A DNA stretch of 41,577 nt from CAZMRW01 sp964568805 (GTDB taxonomy: Bacteria > Pseudomonadota > Gammaproteobacteria > Methylococcales > Methylomonadaceae). A program made the position numbers and the translations under genes. This document shows positions 1 to 8,616 of this stretch, in pieces. The notes below the pieces were generated by a model. It was not told where the DNA came from and did no database searches. It saw only the letters and a program-made list of their open reading frames with translations. The stretch is from positions 1 to 41,577 of the forward strand of contig CAZMRW010000030.1 of assembly GCA_964568805.1 (NCBI GenBank), in the 5' to 3' direction. Every line of letters begins with the position of its first letter. The stretch's first letter is position 1.

Positions 1-26
1 AATAATCAGCAGAAATAGTGTGGTGG

Positions 27-1883
27 CTAGGCTATTCTCGGACAGGCTCCTAGTGAATGACCAAGAAGAGATGTGATTCCGTAGTCAATAGCCATACCGG
101 CACCTACGCCAATAGCAGCACCGCCAATTACAATAGAAGTAACAGTTGCACCTCCAGCCACCGCAACAGATTCAGCTAAACCAACGCCTATTTGGAGCTG
201 TGTTATCCCTGTAATGTATCCTGCTGCATCCAGTTCAAAGGCTGTAACCGTTCCTGCTTGAGCCAGAGCTGCGGCATCTGCAGCGGCAGCGGCCTGATAT
301 GCTGCCACCCCAGCTCCAATATCAAAAATGGAAGGTCCCATACCAATAGGGAAGTCATTACTTAGCCCAGTTGGATCTATAATTTTTAAAGGAAGATTCA
401 TGCTATATTGATATAGATTGAGTGGGCTGCCGCCAAATCTAATCGGATCCTTAGCAGTCCATCGACCCGTTACCGCATCATAATCCCTCGCCCCAAACCG
501 CACCAGACTGGTATCCCGGTCATACAAGCCACCGGCAAAGCCAAACGGCTGGAAGCCGGGATTGGTATCTAATGTGACCTTGCCGAAGGGGTCGTAATCC
601 ATTTCCTGAAGCACGGTATTGGTGGCAATATCCACTACCAGACGAGGGCTGCCCAAGTGGTCTTTGATGATTCGGTAGGTCGCTCCGCCCTTGATCATGT
701 AATCCGGCACGTTGACGCCGGTGGCGTAGACGAAGCGGCTCTTGACGCTGCCATTGCTGTCCAGCTCAGCGATAGGTTTGAGCTGATCCTGATACAATAA
801 ACCCTGCACCAGGGTGCCGTTGACCTTTTTGCCGATGCGCCGATTCTGGCCGTCGATAAGGTAGTCGATGATCATGCCGTCCGGGAAAGTCACTTTACGC
901 AGATTGCCGAGCACGTCGTAATCGTACTGCGTGGCCTGGCCGTTCACTGTCTTTTGTTTTAATTCACCATTGGCGGTGTACTGATAGTTCGCGCCTTGAT
1001 ACTCCACCAGCCTATCCTGGTCATCGTATTGAGCGATTTCTGCGCCGCTCAGATGGGTGCGATTACCGTTGCTATCGTAGCCGTAACTGGCTGTAACTAC
1101 GTTGTCGCGTTTGACTTCACTCAATCGTCCGGCTGTGTCATAACCGTAGTCGAACGTGTGAGTTATCCCTCCTTTGATCTGCCTCTTTTGAGTAATGCGG
1201 CCCAGCTTGTCGTGATCGTACTCGAAGCGCAACAGGCTTGAAGTGCCGTATTTCGCCTCGTAAGCGGTTACTTCGGCGAAGCCGTTGTAACTATAGCTAT
1301 CGGTCAGACTGCCCAAAGCCGTTCCGGTCAGCAGACCGTTCTGAGCGCTGCGAGTCAACGTCAGGTCACCGGCTTTGATAAGCAGACTGTCGGCATCGTA
1401 TTGAAAAGGGATTGCATTCGACCCATTGACGCTGAGTGACGTGACGCGAAAATCGTTGTCGTAACTGCGTTCGACACTACCATTCACGATTCCGGTCCAG
1501 GCGGTCTTGGTAAGTAGCGCTCCATTATAGGTATAGGCCAACATGCCGCCGACCGATGCGATAACGCCGGTTAATTTTCCGGTCGTGGCACTGTAGGCAT
1601 AGCTCAGATCGCCGTTAGGCAAGGTCAGATTACTGAGCCGCCCGGCATTGTCATAAGCAAACTCCAGTGTTTGGCCGTCCGGCCGGGTAATCTTGGTCAG
1701 TGCTTTGTCCAGATCGTAGCTATACAATGTATTGCCGGTGCCGATTACCTGGGGCGGCTTGTACTCTGCCGTCTGATCAATGGTTGTATAGTGGAACAGA
1801 TGCCCAGGCTTATCGGGCGGGGTTAATGAGATCAAATTTCCTTTGGCATCATAGCTATAAGCAATGTCTCGGCCATCGGTCAA
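27..1883 (-). CDS. RHS/YD-repeat protein, C-terminal part (downstream of a frameshift)
   Basis: This frame carries the second half of an RHS protein: many YD repeats (xxYDxxGxL), then the conserved core end around residues 430-510 (GLYDRDTSLVRFGARDYD, GRWTAKDPI, NLYQY, DPTGL). About 110 variable residues follow, ending in glycine/alanine-rich hydrophobic stretches. RHS proteins build a hollow beta-shell around a C-terminal cargo, often a toxin. Here the tail after DPTGL shows no catalytic motif I recognise. The frame opens with a TTG that has no reason to be a real start, because the residues before it in this frame (RQTLTDG) continue the YD pattern of the upstream ORF. It is therefore best read as the continuation of the preceding gene after a 1-base loss, not a separate gene. 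If the shift is real this half is probably untranslated; if it is an assembly error one protein of about 2,500 residues exists. Confidence 0.85.
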   Translation of the reverse strand: MTDGRDIAYSYDAKGNLISLTPPDKPGHLFHYTTIDQTAEYKPPQVIGTGNTLYSYDLDKALTKITRPDGQTLEFAYDNAGRLSNLTLPNGDLSYAYSATTGKLTGVIASVGGMLAYTYNGALLTKTAWTGIVNGSVERSYDNDFRVTSLSVNGSNAIPFQYDADSLLIKAGDLTLTRSAQNGLLTGTALGSLTDSYSYNGFAEVTAYEAKYGTSSLLRFEYDHDKLGRITQKRQIKGGITHTFDYGYDTAGRLSEVKRDNVVTASYGYDSNGNRTHLSGAEIAQYDDQDRLVEYQGANYQYTANGELKQKTVNGQATQYDYDVLGNLRKVTFPDGMIIDYLIDGQNRRIGKKVNGTLVQGLLYQDQLKPIAELDSNGSVKSRFVYATGVNVPDYMIKGGATYRIIKDHLGSPRLVVDIATNTVLQEMDYDPFGKVTLDTNPGFQPFGFAGGLYDRDTSLVRFGARDYDAVTGRWTAKDPIRFGGSPLNLYQYSMNLPLKIIDPTGLSNDFPIGMGPSIFDIGAGVAAYQAAAAADAAALAQAGTVTAFELDAAGYITGITQLQIGVGLAESVAVAGGATVTSIVIGGAAIGVGAGMAIDYGITSLLGHSLGACPRIA

Positions 1884-4800
1884 TGTCTGACGGGTATGCG
1901 GCCAGCGGCATCGTAGTCGAAGCTGGCTGTCCGTCCCAAAGGATCGGTAACGGTGTCTAGGTAGCCTTCAGGGTTGTAACTGAACGTTGCCTTGCGGTCA
2001 TCGGGTGAAGAACCCTGGCTAATAGCCGCAAGCCGTCCCCGTGTGTCATAGCTGAGATTAGTGTCCAGAATTCCCGTGACTTGCGCTTGCACAATCCGCC
2101 CTAGATTATCTAGGGGGGTCGCGGCCTTGCGCCCTGCGGCGCTGGTATTGGTCACGGTTTTGGCCGCGGCATCATAGGTCGAGGTTGATTTCCTGCCATT
2201 AATAGTCACCGTATCGATGAGTCCTGTCAAGCTCAAAGGGTTGGCAGGACTGCTCAGGCTGGCTGTCCGTGTGCTAGTAAGAGTAGATGTCAAACCGCCA
2301 GACGCAATCGTCAACTTGGACGCGATCGGCGACTGCATGGCGAAGCGCGGATCGGGACTCTCGACCAAGGTTGTGACCGTGCCATCGGCAGCAGTAGTCA
2401 TATGGGTGCCGTTGGTGGCATTGATCGTGGTAGATTGGGTACCATCCGGGGATCGACTGGTACGTTGCTCGTTGCCCGTTGAGAGTTTGGTTACGCCATG
2501 CGTAGTAGACCGACCAAGCACAGTCGTCACTGAAACCTCATAGCCGTTTGCCGAATTGATTCTAGCGAGCGACTGGCTGCCGCCTGCGGCGTTACTGTCT
2601 TTGGTTAAGCGGCCGTTAGCATCGTAACTCATGGTCGAGCTGTTGCCATTTGGGTCTGTAAAGGCAGTTAACAGCCCTGCTGCATTGTAAGCCATCTGAT
2701 AAGCCTCACCGCCTGGATTGATAGCCTTGGCAAGATAGCCGTTGGTGTCGAGGGTGAGCGTTGTGCGTTGGCCTAAGGGTGCCACAACAGCGGTGGGGTT
2801 GCCGATGGCATCGCGTTCGATAGTCGTCACATTGCTATTGCCGTCGATGACCGAGCTGAGCCGCCCAGTTCCATCGTAACTGAATGCAAAGAGTGTAGCT
2901 CCGGTTAGAGCGTTCAGTGTGCGGAGGTGGCGGCCTTCGGCGGTGAATTGATAAAGTTCGGCGCCGTCTTCGGAAGAGATACTCATATCCCCAACGGAAA
3001 ACCCAGGCAAACTGGTCGCCATTTTGAGGATGCGGTGAAACTGATGCGCAATGAAAAGGTTGCCGTCAGGGCCCAGCGCCACCTTATCGGGCCTTATCGC
3101 CGCAGAGGTCGCCGGGCCGCCATCGCCGACGCCCTCATATGCATACTGGCTAAAATTGCCATTGCCCACTATGGTGGTGATTATACCTTCGGGACCGACT
3201 CGGCGGATACGGCCGAATTTTTCGCTGGCAATGTAAAGGCTGCCGTCGGGACCCACCTCCACACCGCTGGGAACTATCCCAGCTGAGGTCGCCGGGCCAC
3301 CATCGCCACTGAAAGCAAACTGACCATTGCCCGCTACCGTGGTGATGATCCCATCGGGCCCCATCCTTCGGATGCGGTTGTTAGCACAATCAGCAATATA
3401 AAGGCTGCCGTCAGATCCCAGCGCCAAATAACAGGGACCTAATCCCGCCGAGGTCGCCGGGCCACCATCGCCACTGAAAGCAAACTGACCATTGCCCGCC
3501 ACCGTGTTGATGATCCCATCGGGCCCCACCCTTCGGATGCGGTTGTTAGCGCAATCAGCAATGTAAAGGCTGCCGTCAGCACCTAGTACCAAATCACAGG
3601 GACGTAATCCCGCAGCGATCGCCGGGCCACCATCGCCACTGAAAGCAGACTGACCATTACCCACGACCGTGTTGATGATCCCATCGGGCCCCACCCTTCG
3701 GATGCGGTTGTTAGACCCGTCGGCAATGTAAAGACTGTCGTCCAGGCCCAGCGCCACACCGTTGGGTTGTAGGCGAGCCTCAGTCGCCGGCCCGCCGTCG
3801 CCACTAAACCCAGGTTGGCCATTACCCGCCACCGTGGTGATGATCCCATTAGACCCCACGCGACGGACTCGGTAATTGTTAAAATTATAATCTGCAATGT
3901 AAAAACTCCCGTCAGGCCCCACCGCTATATCACGAGGGGAAAGACGCGCCGACGTTGCCGGCCCGCCATCGCCGCCGAATCCAGGCTCGCCATTACCCGC
4001 CACTGTCGTGACGATGCTGCGGCTAGCCTCTTGGCCTCGTTGGTTGCCTGAGCCCAGATACAGTGTATTTTCCCAAGGATCGTACACATGATGAATATCC
4101 AGCGTCCACCCCCCCAAGCCATCGGTATGGGGAACCCAGCCAGGTGATTTTAATTGGACCAAGTCTTTTTGCCAGATTATTAAGTTATCTCGCGTATTCT
4201 TGCTGCCGGTAATGAGTCCATAGCCGTTATATCCGAATTTGGATGTGGTTGCATAGACCCCACGGTAAACAAAGCCAATCTCGACATTAGCGGATGTTAC
4301 ACCTTGAACAGGGCGTCCGTATGCATCCAGTCCATCCCAGTCAAAGTGGTAGGCTTGTTGTGCTGCGGGGGGCAAAGACGACGTAAATGTGCGGCCTTCC
4401 AAGTGAATGACCAAGTCGATGCGTTTGAGGCTCGCCGGTACGGTTTCACCACTCAATGGTATATCCAGACGAACGTGTCTACGCCCTTGTTGCCAACTAC
4501 TGCGGTAGTTGAGGGTATAAGGGGTGGCAACAACAGGAAGGGTTTCGCCTAAGGTTTGATTTTCGCATTCGATGATTGAGCCACTAGAACAGTTGGGGTC
4601 TGACAAGTCAGGTTGGCTGCCGCGCGGCCTGCCGTTGGGATTCGGAGCAATAGCGTCTGGTGGCGGCGCAAACCCCCAGTTAATGTCCCATGAACTCAGG
4701 TGAGTCAAGCTTACACGCCACAGCGTTTTGCCGACGGCATAGAGCGTGCCTAGCTTTTCCCGTTCGGCGTTGGTCAATCCCAATGCGGAATCCGCCACAC

Positions 4801-7531
4801 CGTCGCCATCGCTGTCAATATCGGCAAGACCGTTATTGATGCTAATGATCTTGACAACGCGCCCACTGTCGGCGGGCACCCAAGCGGCTTTCTGGTCGTC
4901 GTAATAACCAAGGGGAGCTGTTTCACCAACTGGGAAATTGAGAAAATTATCCACATAGAACGGTAGTGGCTGATTGAACAACACCTCCTGACCGTTCTGT
5001 TTGACTGTGGCTTCTTCAGCCTTCAATTCAAGTGCGTAGGTATAGCCGCTGGTCGGCGGCAGTAAGCCGGGCATGGCTTTCGGACCATTGTCTCCGACGG
5101 TATATTCAGTGAGACGCAGGTTGAGATTACTGACTTCCCTGGTTGTACCATCAATGTTGAACACCCTGGCCGTCGTGCCTAGCGGAATGATCAACGTGGC
5201 TTGTCGGGTGCCATCCTTATCGGTGACAGGGCTTCCTTCTGCCACCTGGATGGTGTTGGCGGTCAAATCAATCGTGGTGACTTTACTATCTTGCTCGAGC
5301 ATTATCACGTCTTCGACAATTTTGTAATCCTGCCAAGGAACATTCTGCTGTGTCCGTTGAGACGGAAGATAACCGCTTTTAACTAAATTAACTGTCAACG
5401 CCCCCCCGCCGTTGACTACCAAGTCGTATTGGCCGTCTGTCCGGCTCAAGGTTTGACCCAGTTCAGGATGGTTGAGGACTGAAACCGTCACACCCGGTAA
5501 CGGAATGCTTTGCTTATCCAATACTTTGCCGCGAATCACCGCAGCGCGTCTGGGTTCGATGGTGCCTTGGGCCAAGGGTTCGCCATTGCTCAAGGTTTGG
5601 ATCGAATTGCTGCCTTTGTAGAGGAACTCGCTGGCTGCATAAGTGTTTGTCGCCACTGTCGGATCCAGTCTGGGCGCAATGGTTGCCGGGTTCGGCGGCA
5701 GGTTGTTATCCGGACCTAGCGAGGTTACAGTGTTGACGGCAGTGCCGATATCAACTTGATTGTTCGCTATCGGGTTTTGACTGATGACTTTGCCGTCCGG
5801 AACGCTGTCACTGTGCTGGAAAGTTTCGGTACCAAGATTGAGCTTGGCTTGCTGAATGGCTATTTGGGCGGCGCTTCGTGCTAATCCGGTGATATCGGGA
5901 ACCGAGGTTTGATTAAGGATTGACGTGTCAGTGACCGTAATAATGAAGCTTTGGCTATCATTGCCGTTATTGCCGTCGATAACATTGACCGTAACCGATT
6001 GTGTTCCCGTTTGACTGCTTGTCGGTATCCAGCTGATTAATCCGCTTTGTGAATTGATCGCCATACCGGTTGGAAAGGTGCTGAGGCTGTAACTCAAAGT
6101 ATCATTATCACTGTCCGTGGCATCGACATTGTAATTGTAATTTTGATCAACGGTTGCAGATAGAACCGGACTGGAAGTTATCTGTGGTGGATTGTTGACC
6201 GTTGGCGCGACCGATACGGTGACCAATGCGGTATCGGGATCGCTGTTGACATGGCCGTCGTTGACGATTAATTGGCTGATATAATCGCCGGGCAGATCTG
6301 GTATTAATGTCGCTTGGGGCTGGTCATCGTTTTGCAGCTCAGGGTTACTATTGATGGGTTTATTGAGCAAAGACCAGACAAAGCTCAATGGATCGTCATC
6401 GGCGTCTTTGGACAGTTGGCCATCCAAAATCACCGGTTGTCCGACAATACCTTGCAGGTTAGGGCCGGCATCGGCAATGGGTTTGGAATTTTGGGTGCTG
6501 ATAATGACGCGATCGGGATCGCTATCGAGTATACCGTCATTGACGATGAGCTCGACCGTATAGTCACCTGGTTTATCCGGTGTCAAGCTCGGCGTTTGCG
6601 TGGTGTCATTTTGCAGTACTGATTGACTGCCGGCCGGTTTGGCAACCAATTGCCATTTGAAAATGATGATGTCTTCATCAATATCTTTGGAATTGATGCC
6701 ATCGAGATTGGCGGTTTGTTGGACAAAGACCGTCTGGTCCTCACCGGCGGCAGCGACCGGTTTTGAATTTTCGGTAGTGATGGCCACCAAATCCGGTTGG
6801 CTGTCTGCCTGGCCGTCGTTGACGGTCAGTTCGATGTTGTAGTTGCCTTTGCGATCGATGGTAAGTTGTGTTTGTAGTGCGTTAGTACTGGTCAGTTGCG
6901 CACTGCTGGTGTCGGGTTTATCGACGATACGCCAACTGTAGGTCAAGTTGTCGCCGTCTTCATCGCTGGAAGCCATGCCACTCAATGTGATTTGGTTACC
7001 GACTGGAGCACTGGAGTCGCTGCCGGCGTTGGCGATTGGTGGGTGATTTGCCATCGGCAAGACGCCGAGCACGCTGTGGCTAAAGGTAAAACTCACCCGT
7101 TTGGGGTTGTTGAATTTGAGCAGGATACCCTTGACAGTTTCACCGGGCGAGAGTGTGTTATCACTCAAAGGAATGTTGACGTAGGGAGTGCCATCCGCCA
7201 TCACACCGCTTGCATTTGCCAAGGTAACGGTCGCTTGGCTGATATTGCTAATAGCCAGTTGAATGGGAATTTCGATGGTGCTGCTGGACTTGTTGCTCAG
7301 GGTCACCTGAGTATCGTAGGTATTGGTAGTTCGGTTGAGGGTATAGCCGGAATAGGTCACTGTGACTTGATCGGATACGACCACAGGGCTGGACAGTGTC
7401 GCAGCCCAAGTCGGCAGATTTATCATCGCCAGCATGAGGAATAGCAGGCAGGCAAGTCTCTCGGTTGAGAAAACCAGTGAGACGTTGTCATATTTTTTGA
7501 CCGTCACTTTAAGAATGTTTCCTGCATGCAT
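1880..7531 (-). CDS. Giant secreted PKD/PASTA/NHL/RHS-repeat protein, N-terminal part
   Basis: I place the start at the ATG at 7531, preceded by GGAG seven bases upstream; an in-frame TTG at 7558 is less likely. A signal peptide ends near residue 43 (NLPTWA/ATLS). In order follow: a beta-rich region; three PKD-like domains (about 160-440, NxPxADAG and GDYxxxLxVNDG); one Ig-like cadherin/He_PIG domain (445-535); a PASTA domain (about 542-607, VPDITGL ... GTAV); a carboxypeptidase-regulatory-like domain (663-730, IRGKVLDKQSIPLPGVTVSVL); six NHL repeats of about 55 residues (about 1170-1505, GNGxxxFSGDGGPAT ... GSLYIADxxNNRIRRVG); and YD repeats to the end. The ORF stops abruptly in the middle of a YD repeat. 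It is probably an exported surface protein for adhesion or contact-dependent interaction; that role is inference from the domain set. Confidence 0.88.
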   Translation of the reverse strand: MHAGNILKVTVKKYDNVSLVFSTERLACLLFLMLAMINLPTWAATLSSPVVVSDQVTVTYSGYTLNRTTNTYDTQVTLSNKSSSTIEIPIQLAISNISQATVTLANASGVMADGTPYVNIPLSDNTLSPGETVKGILLKFNNPKRVSFTFSHSVLGVLPMANHPPIANAGSDSSAPVGNQITLSGMASSDEDGDNLTYSWRIVDKPDTSSAQLTSTNALQTQLTIDRKGNYNIELTVNDGQADSQPDLVAITTENSKPVAAAGEDQTVFVQQTANLDGINSKDIDEDIIIFKWQLVAKPAGSQSVLQNDTTQTPSLTPDKPGDYTVELIVNDGILDSDPDRVIISTQNSKPIADAGPNLQGIVGQPVILDGQLSKDADDDPLSFVWSLLNKPINSNPELQNDDQPQATLIPDLPGDYISQLIVNDGHVNSDPDTALVTVSVAPTVNNPPQITSSPVLSATVDQNYNYNVDATDSDNDTLSYSLSTFPTGMAINSQSGLISWIPTSSQTGTQSVTVNVIDGNNGNDSQSFIITVTDTSILNQTSVPDITGLARSAAQIAIQQAKLNLGTETFQHSDSVPDGKVISQNPIANNQVDIGTAVNTVTSLGPDNNLPPNPATIAPRLDPTVATNTYAASEFLYKGSNSIQTLSNGEPLAQGTIEPRRAAVIRGKVLDKQSIPLPGVTVSVLNHPELGQTLSRTDGQYDLVVNGGGALTVNLVKSGYLPSQRTQQNVPWQDYKIVEDVIMLEQDSKVTTIDLTANTIQVAEGSPVTDKDGTRQATLIIPLGTTARVFNIDGTTREVSNLNLRLTEYTVGDNGPKAMPGLLPPTSGYTYALELKAEEATVKQNGQEVLFNQPLPFYVDNFLNFPVGETAPLGYYDDQKAAWVPADSGRVVKIISINNGLADIDSDGDGVADSALGLTNAEREKLGTLYAVGKTLWRVSLTHLSSWDINWGFAPPPDAIAPNPNGRPRGSQPDLSDPNCSSGSIIECENQTLGETLPVVATPYTLNYRSSWQQGRRHVRLDIPLSGETVPASLKRIDLVIHLEGRTFTSSLPPAAQQAYHFDWDGLDAYGRPVQGVTSANVEIGFVYRGVYATTSKFGYNGYGLITGSKNTRDNLIIWQKDLVQLKSPGWVPHTDGLGGWTLDIHHVYDPWENTLYLGSGNQRGQEASRSIVTTVAGNGEPGFGGDGGPATSARLSPRDIAVGPDGSFYIADYNFNNYRVRRVGSNGIITTVAGNGQPGFSGDGGPATEARLQPNGVALGLDDSLYIADGSNNRIRRVGPDGIINTVVGNGQSAFSGDGGPAIAAGLRPCDLVLGADGSLYIADCANNRIRRVGPDGIINTVAGNGQFAFSGDGGPATSAGLGPCYLALGSDGSLYIADCANNRIRRMGPDGIITTVAGNGQFAFSGDGGPATSAGIVPSGVEVGPDGSLYIASEKFGRIRRVGPEGIITTIVGNGNFSQYAYEGVGDGGPATSAAIRPDKVALGPDGNLFIAHQFHRILKMATSLPGFSVGDMSISSEDGAELYQFTAEGRHLRTLNALTGATLFAFSYDGTGRLSSVIDGNSNVTTIERDAIGNPTAVVAPLGQRTTLTLDTNGYLAKAINPGGEAYQMAYNAAGLLTAFTDPNGNSSTMSYDANGRLTKDSNAAGGSQSLARINSANGYEVSVTTVLGRSTTHGVTKLSTGNEQRTSRSPDGTQSTTINATNGTHMTTAADGTVTTLVESPDPRFAMQSPIASKLTIASGGLTSTLTSTRTASLSSPANPLSLTGLIDTVTINGRKSTSTYDAAAKTVTNTSAAGRKAATPLDNLGRIVQAQVTGILDTNLSYDTRGRLAAISQGSSPDDRKATFSYNPEGYLDTVTDPLGRTASFDYDAAGRIPVRH
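1889..1900 (-). other. Frameshift site splitting the RHS gene
   Basis: On the minus strand the sequence reads GGC CGC ATA CCC GTC AGA CAT TGA, giving GRIPVRH-stop. Dropping into the next frame gives ACC CGT CAG ACA TTG ACC GAT (TRQTLTD), which restores a canonical YD repeat. One missing base after CGC AT (for example CGC ATC ACC CGT, GRITRQTLTDGRD) explains both halves. Whether this is a true mutation or a sequence error cannot be told from the window. Confidence 0.8.
3000..4010 (-). repeat. Six tandem NHL-repeat units, about 165 bp each
   Basis: The block beginning GCCGGGCC recurs on the plus strand at about 3111, 3291, 3456, 3621, 3786 and 3957. Spacings are 180, 165, 165, 165 and 171 bp, so the repeat keeps a coding period of 55-60 codons. 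The three copies between 3291 and 3700 are nearly identical at DNA level, which points to recent unit duplication or conversion. It lies wholly inside the RHS gene and encodes the NHL propeller. Confidence 0.85.
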
Positions 7532-7628
7532 GGCTTGACTCCGTATCCAAAGGGGCAACAGCGCACTCCGGCTTCAGCCGTCGCATTATGCGGATGCCTC
7601 ATTGTTTTGTTTTATTGATCAATATTAA

Positions 7629-8309
7629 TTAAACAGTTTTAGGTTGAAACCAGGCGTGGCATGGCGCCTCTCGACCAAATCGAAAGACGTTGAAACGCCG
7701 TGCGATAACCCAAATCCCTATCAGCAGAAGCGGAAAGGTGCCGGGTTCCGGCACAGTGCCGCGCCCAGGGGTAACAGTCCAGTTTGCGGAGGAGTCGGTG
7801 GCGGCATAGACCGACAGGTTGCCGCCCTGGCCGTTCATGTCAATTGCAAACAACGCATCGGCACCGGTTGGGTCGGTGGTGGGGAATAGCGAAAGGCCAG
7901 TGATTTCGTCCAGAATAAAAAAGCTGAAGCTATCGGGCACCAGGGCGCCTGACTCAAATAGACCGGAGAGTTGTAATTGAAACTGCATGGTATTACCCAG
8001 GATAATCGGCTGCAGCAGTTCGTTGAAACCGCCAGCATCGCCCAGCGTAGCACTGGCATTCAATGACCCAGTTGCATCACCGGTAAGTGAAGCAAGGCTA
8101 CTATCAAAAGGTGTATCAGCGAGAAAATCGTTAATTTGGGCAGTGTTGTCAATAACGCCGTCACCATCGATGACATCGAAGGCGAGGAATGCTGAAGTGC
8201 CAGCCAAGCCGGTGCTATCGATACTGACATTTATAGTCATGGCCCAAACGCTTAATGACGCGATGGACAACAAGAAAATCGCGAGAGAACGGTAGACAGC
8301 GTTTCGCAT
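7629..8309 (-). CDS. PEP-CTERM domain protein
   Basis: The product has 226 residues: an N-terminal signal peptide (cleavage after about SLSVWA), a beta-rich secreted middle, and a C-terminal PEP-CTERM sorting signal (VPEPGT, then a hydrophobic helix, then RR). PEP-CTERM proteins are processed by exosortase and commonly go with exopolysaccharide production. Unusually, about 20 residues follow the arginine pair, whereas most family members end within a few residues of it. The gene lies just upstream of the giant RHS gene on the same strand, with about 100 bases between stop and start, so co-transcription is possible. The substrate or partner is unknown. No exosortase gene is in this window. Confidence 0.85.
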   Translation of the reverse strand: MRNAVYRSLAIFLLSIASLSVWAMTINVSIDSTGLAGTSAFLAFDVIDGDGVIDNTAQINDFLADTPFDSSLASLTGDATGSLNASATLGDAGGFNELLQPIILGNTMQFQLQLSGLFESGALVPDSFSFFILDEITGLSLFPTTDPTGADALFAIDMNGQGGNLSVYAATDSSANWTVTPGRGTVPEPGTFPLLLIGIWVIARRFNVFRFGREAPCHAWFQPKTV

Positions 8310-8417
8310 AGAGACTCCAAATATGTCAACGTGTTGGGCGATAAATTGTGATGTTTGGGAACCTGGTTTAGGCGTTAGCAGTATGCTGAGTTGTGCTCGT
8401 TTTGTCCATAGCAGTCT

Positions 8418-8435
8418 GTACCGTGTTTACGGTAC
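8418..8435. promoter_or_regulatory. Palindrome GTACCGT-GTTT-ACGGTAC, candidate operator
   Basis: A perfect 7-bp inverted repeat with a 4-base spacer sits in the divergent region between the PEP-CTERM gene (minus strand, starting at 8309) and the two-component locus (plus strand, from 8502). The position suits an operator for a NarL-type regulator, such as the one encoded at 9929. That function is inference. Confidence 0.4.
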
Positions 8436-8501
8436 AATTGCCATAAGTTATTCGGATGCAGCGAGTGCGCAACTCTACCGCAACAAGGAAAAATTCATCT
8501 T

Positions 8502-8616
8502 ATGGTGTACTCAGTACTTATCATCGAGGACGACCCGCGATTATCAAAAGCTGCATGTACACAACAAAAGTAAGGCCATCTATGAAGCGTGAAAGCAAGG
8601 GTTGCTGAGTGATTGA
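8502..8616 (+). pseudogene. Deleted NarL/LuxR-type response regulator (first copy)
   Basis: The ATG at 8502, preceded by AAGGAAA, starts MVYSVLIIEDDPR, matching the start of the intact regulator at 9929 (MPYSVLIIEDDPQ). The sequence then jumps at once to ATTATCAAAAGCTGCATGTACACAACAAAAG, which is the 3' end of the same gene (KLxVHNKSxAIYEA). About 525 bp between them are missing and the frame is broken. A CGA-to-TGA change in the tail (GAAGCG-TGA-AAG) adds a stop in the ancestral frame. The relic ends at TGA 8614-8616 and overlaps the start of the kinase gene, preserving the ancestral regulator-then-kinase overlap. It cannot make a working regulator. Confidence 0.85.

Noticed and set aside
3000..4010. 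Regularly spaced DNA repeats that might suggest a CRISPR-like or satellite array
   Set aside because: Period is 165 bp, a multiple of three, and the repeats encode NHL propeller units in the RHS gene's frame.
8323..8592. An 89-codon plus-strand open frame
   Set aside because: Its last part is the 3' end of a deleted response regulator; the first part has no protein resemblance. It is an accidental frame over intergenic DNA and a relic.
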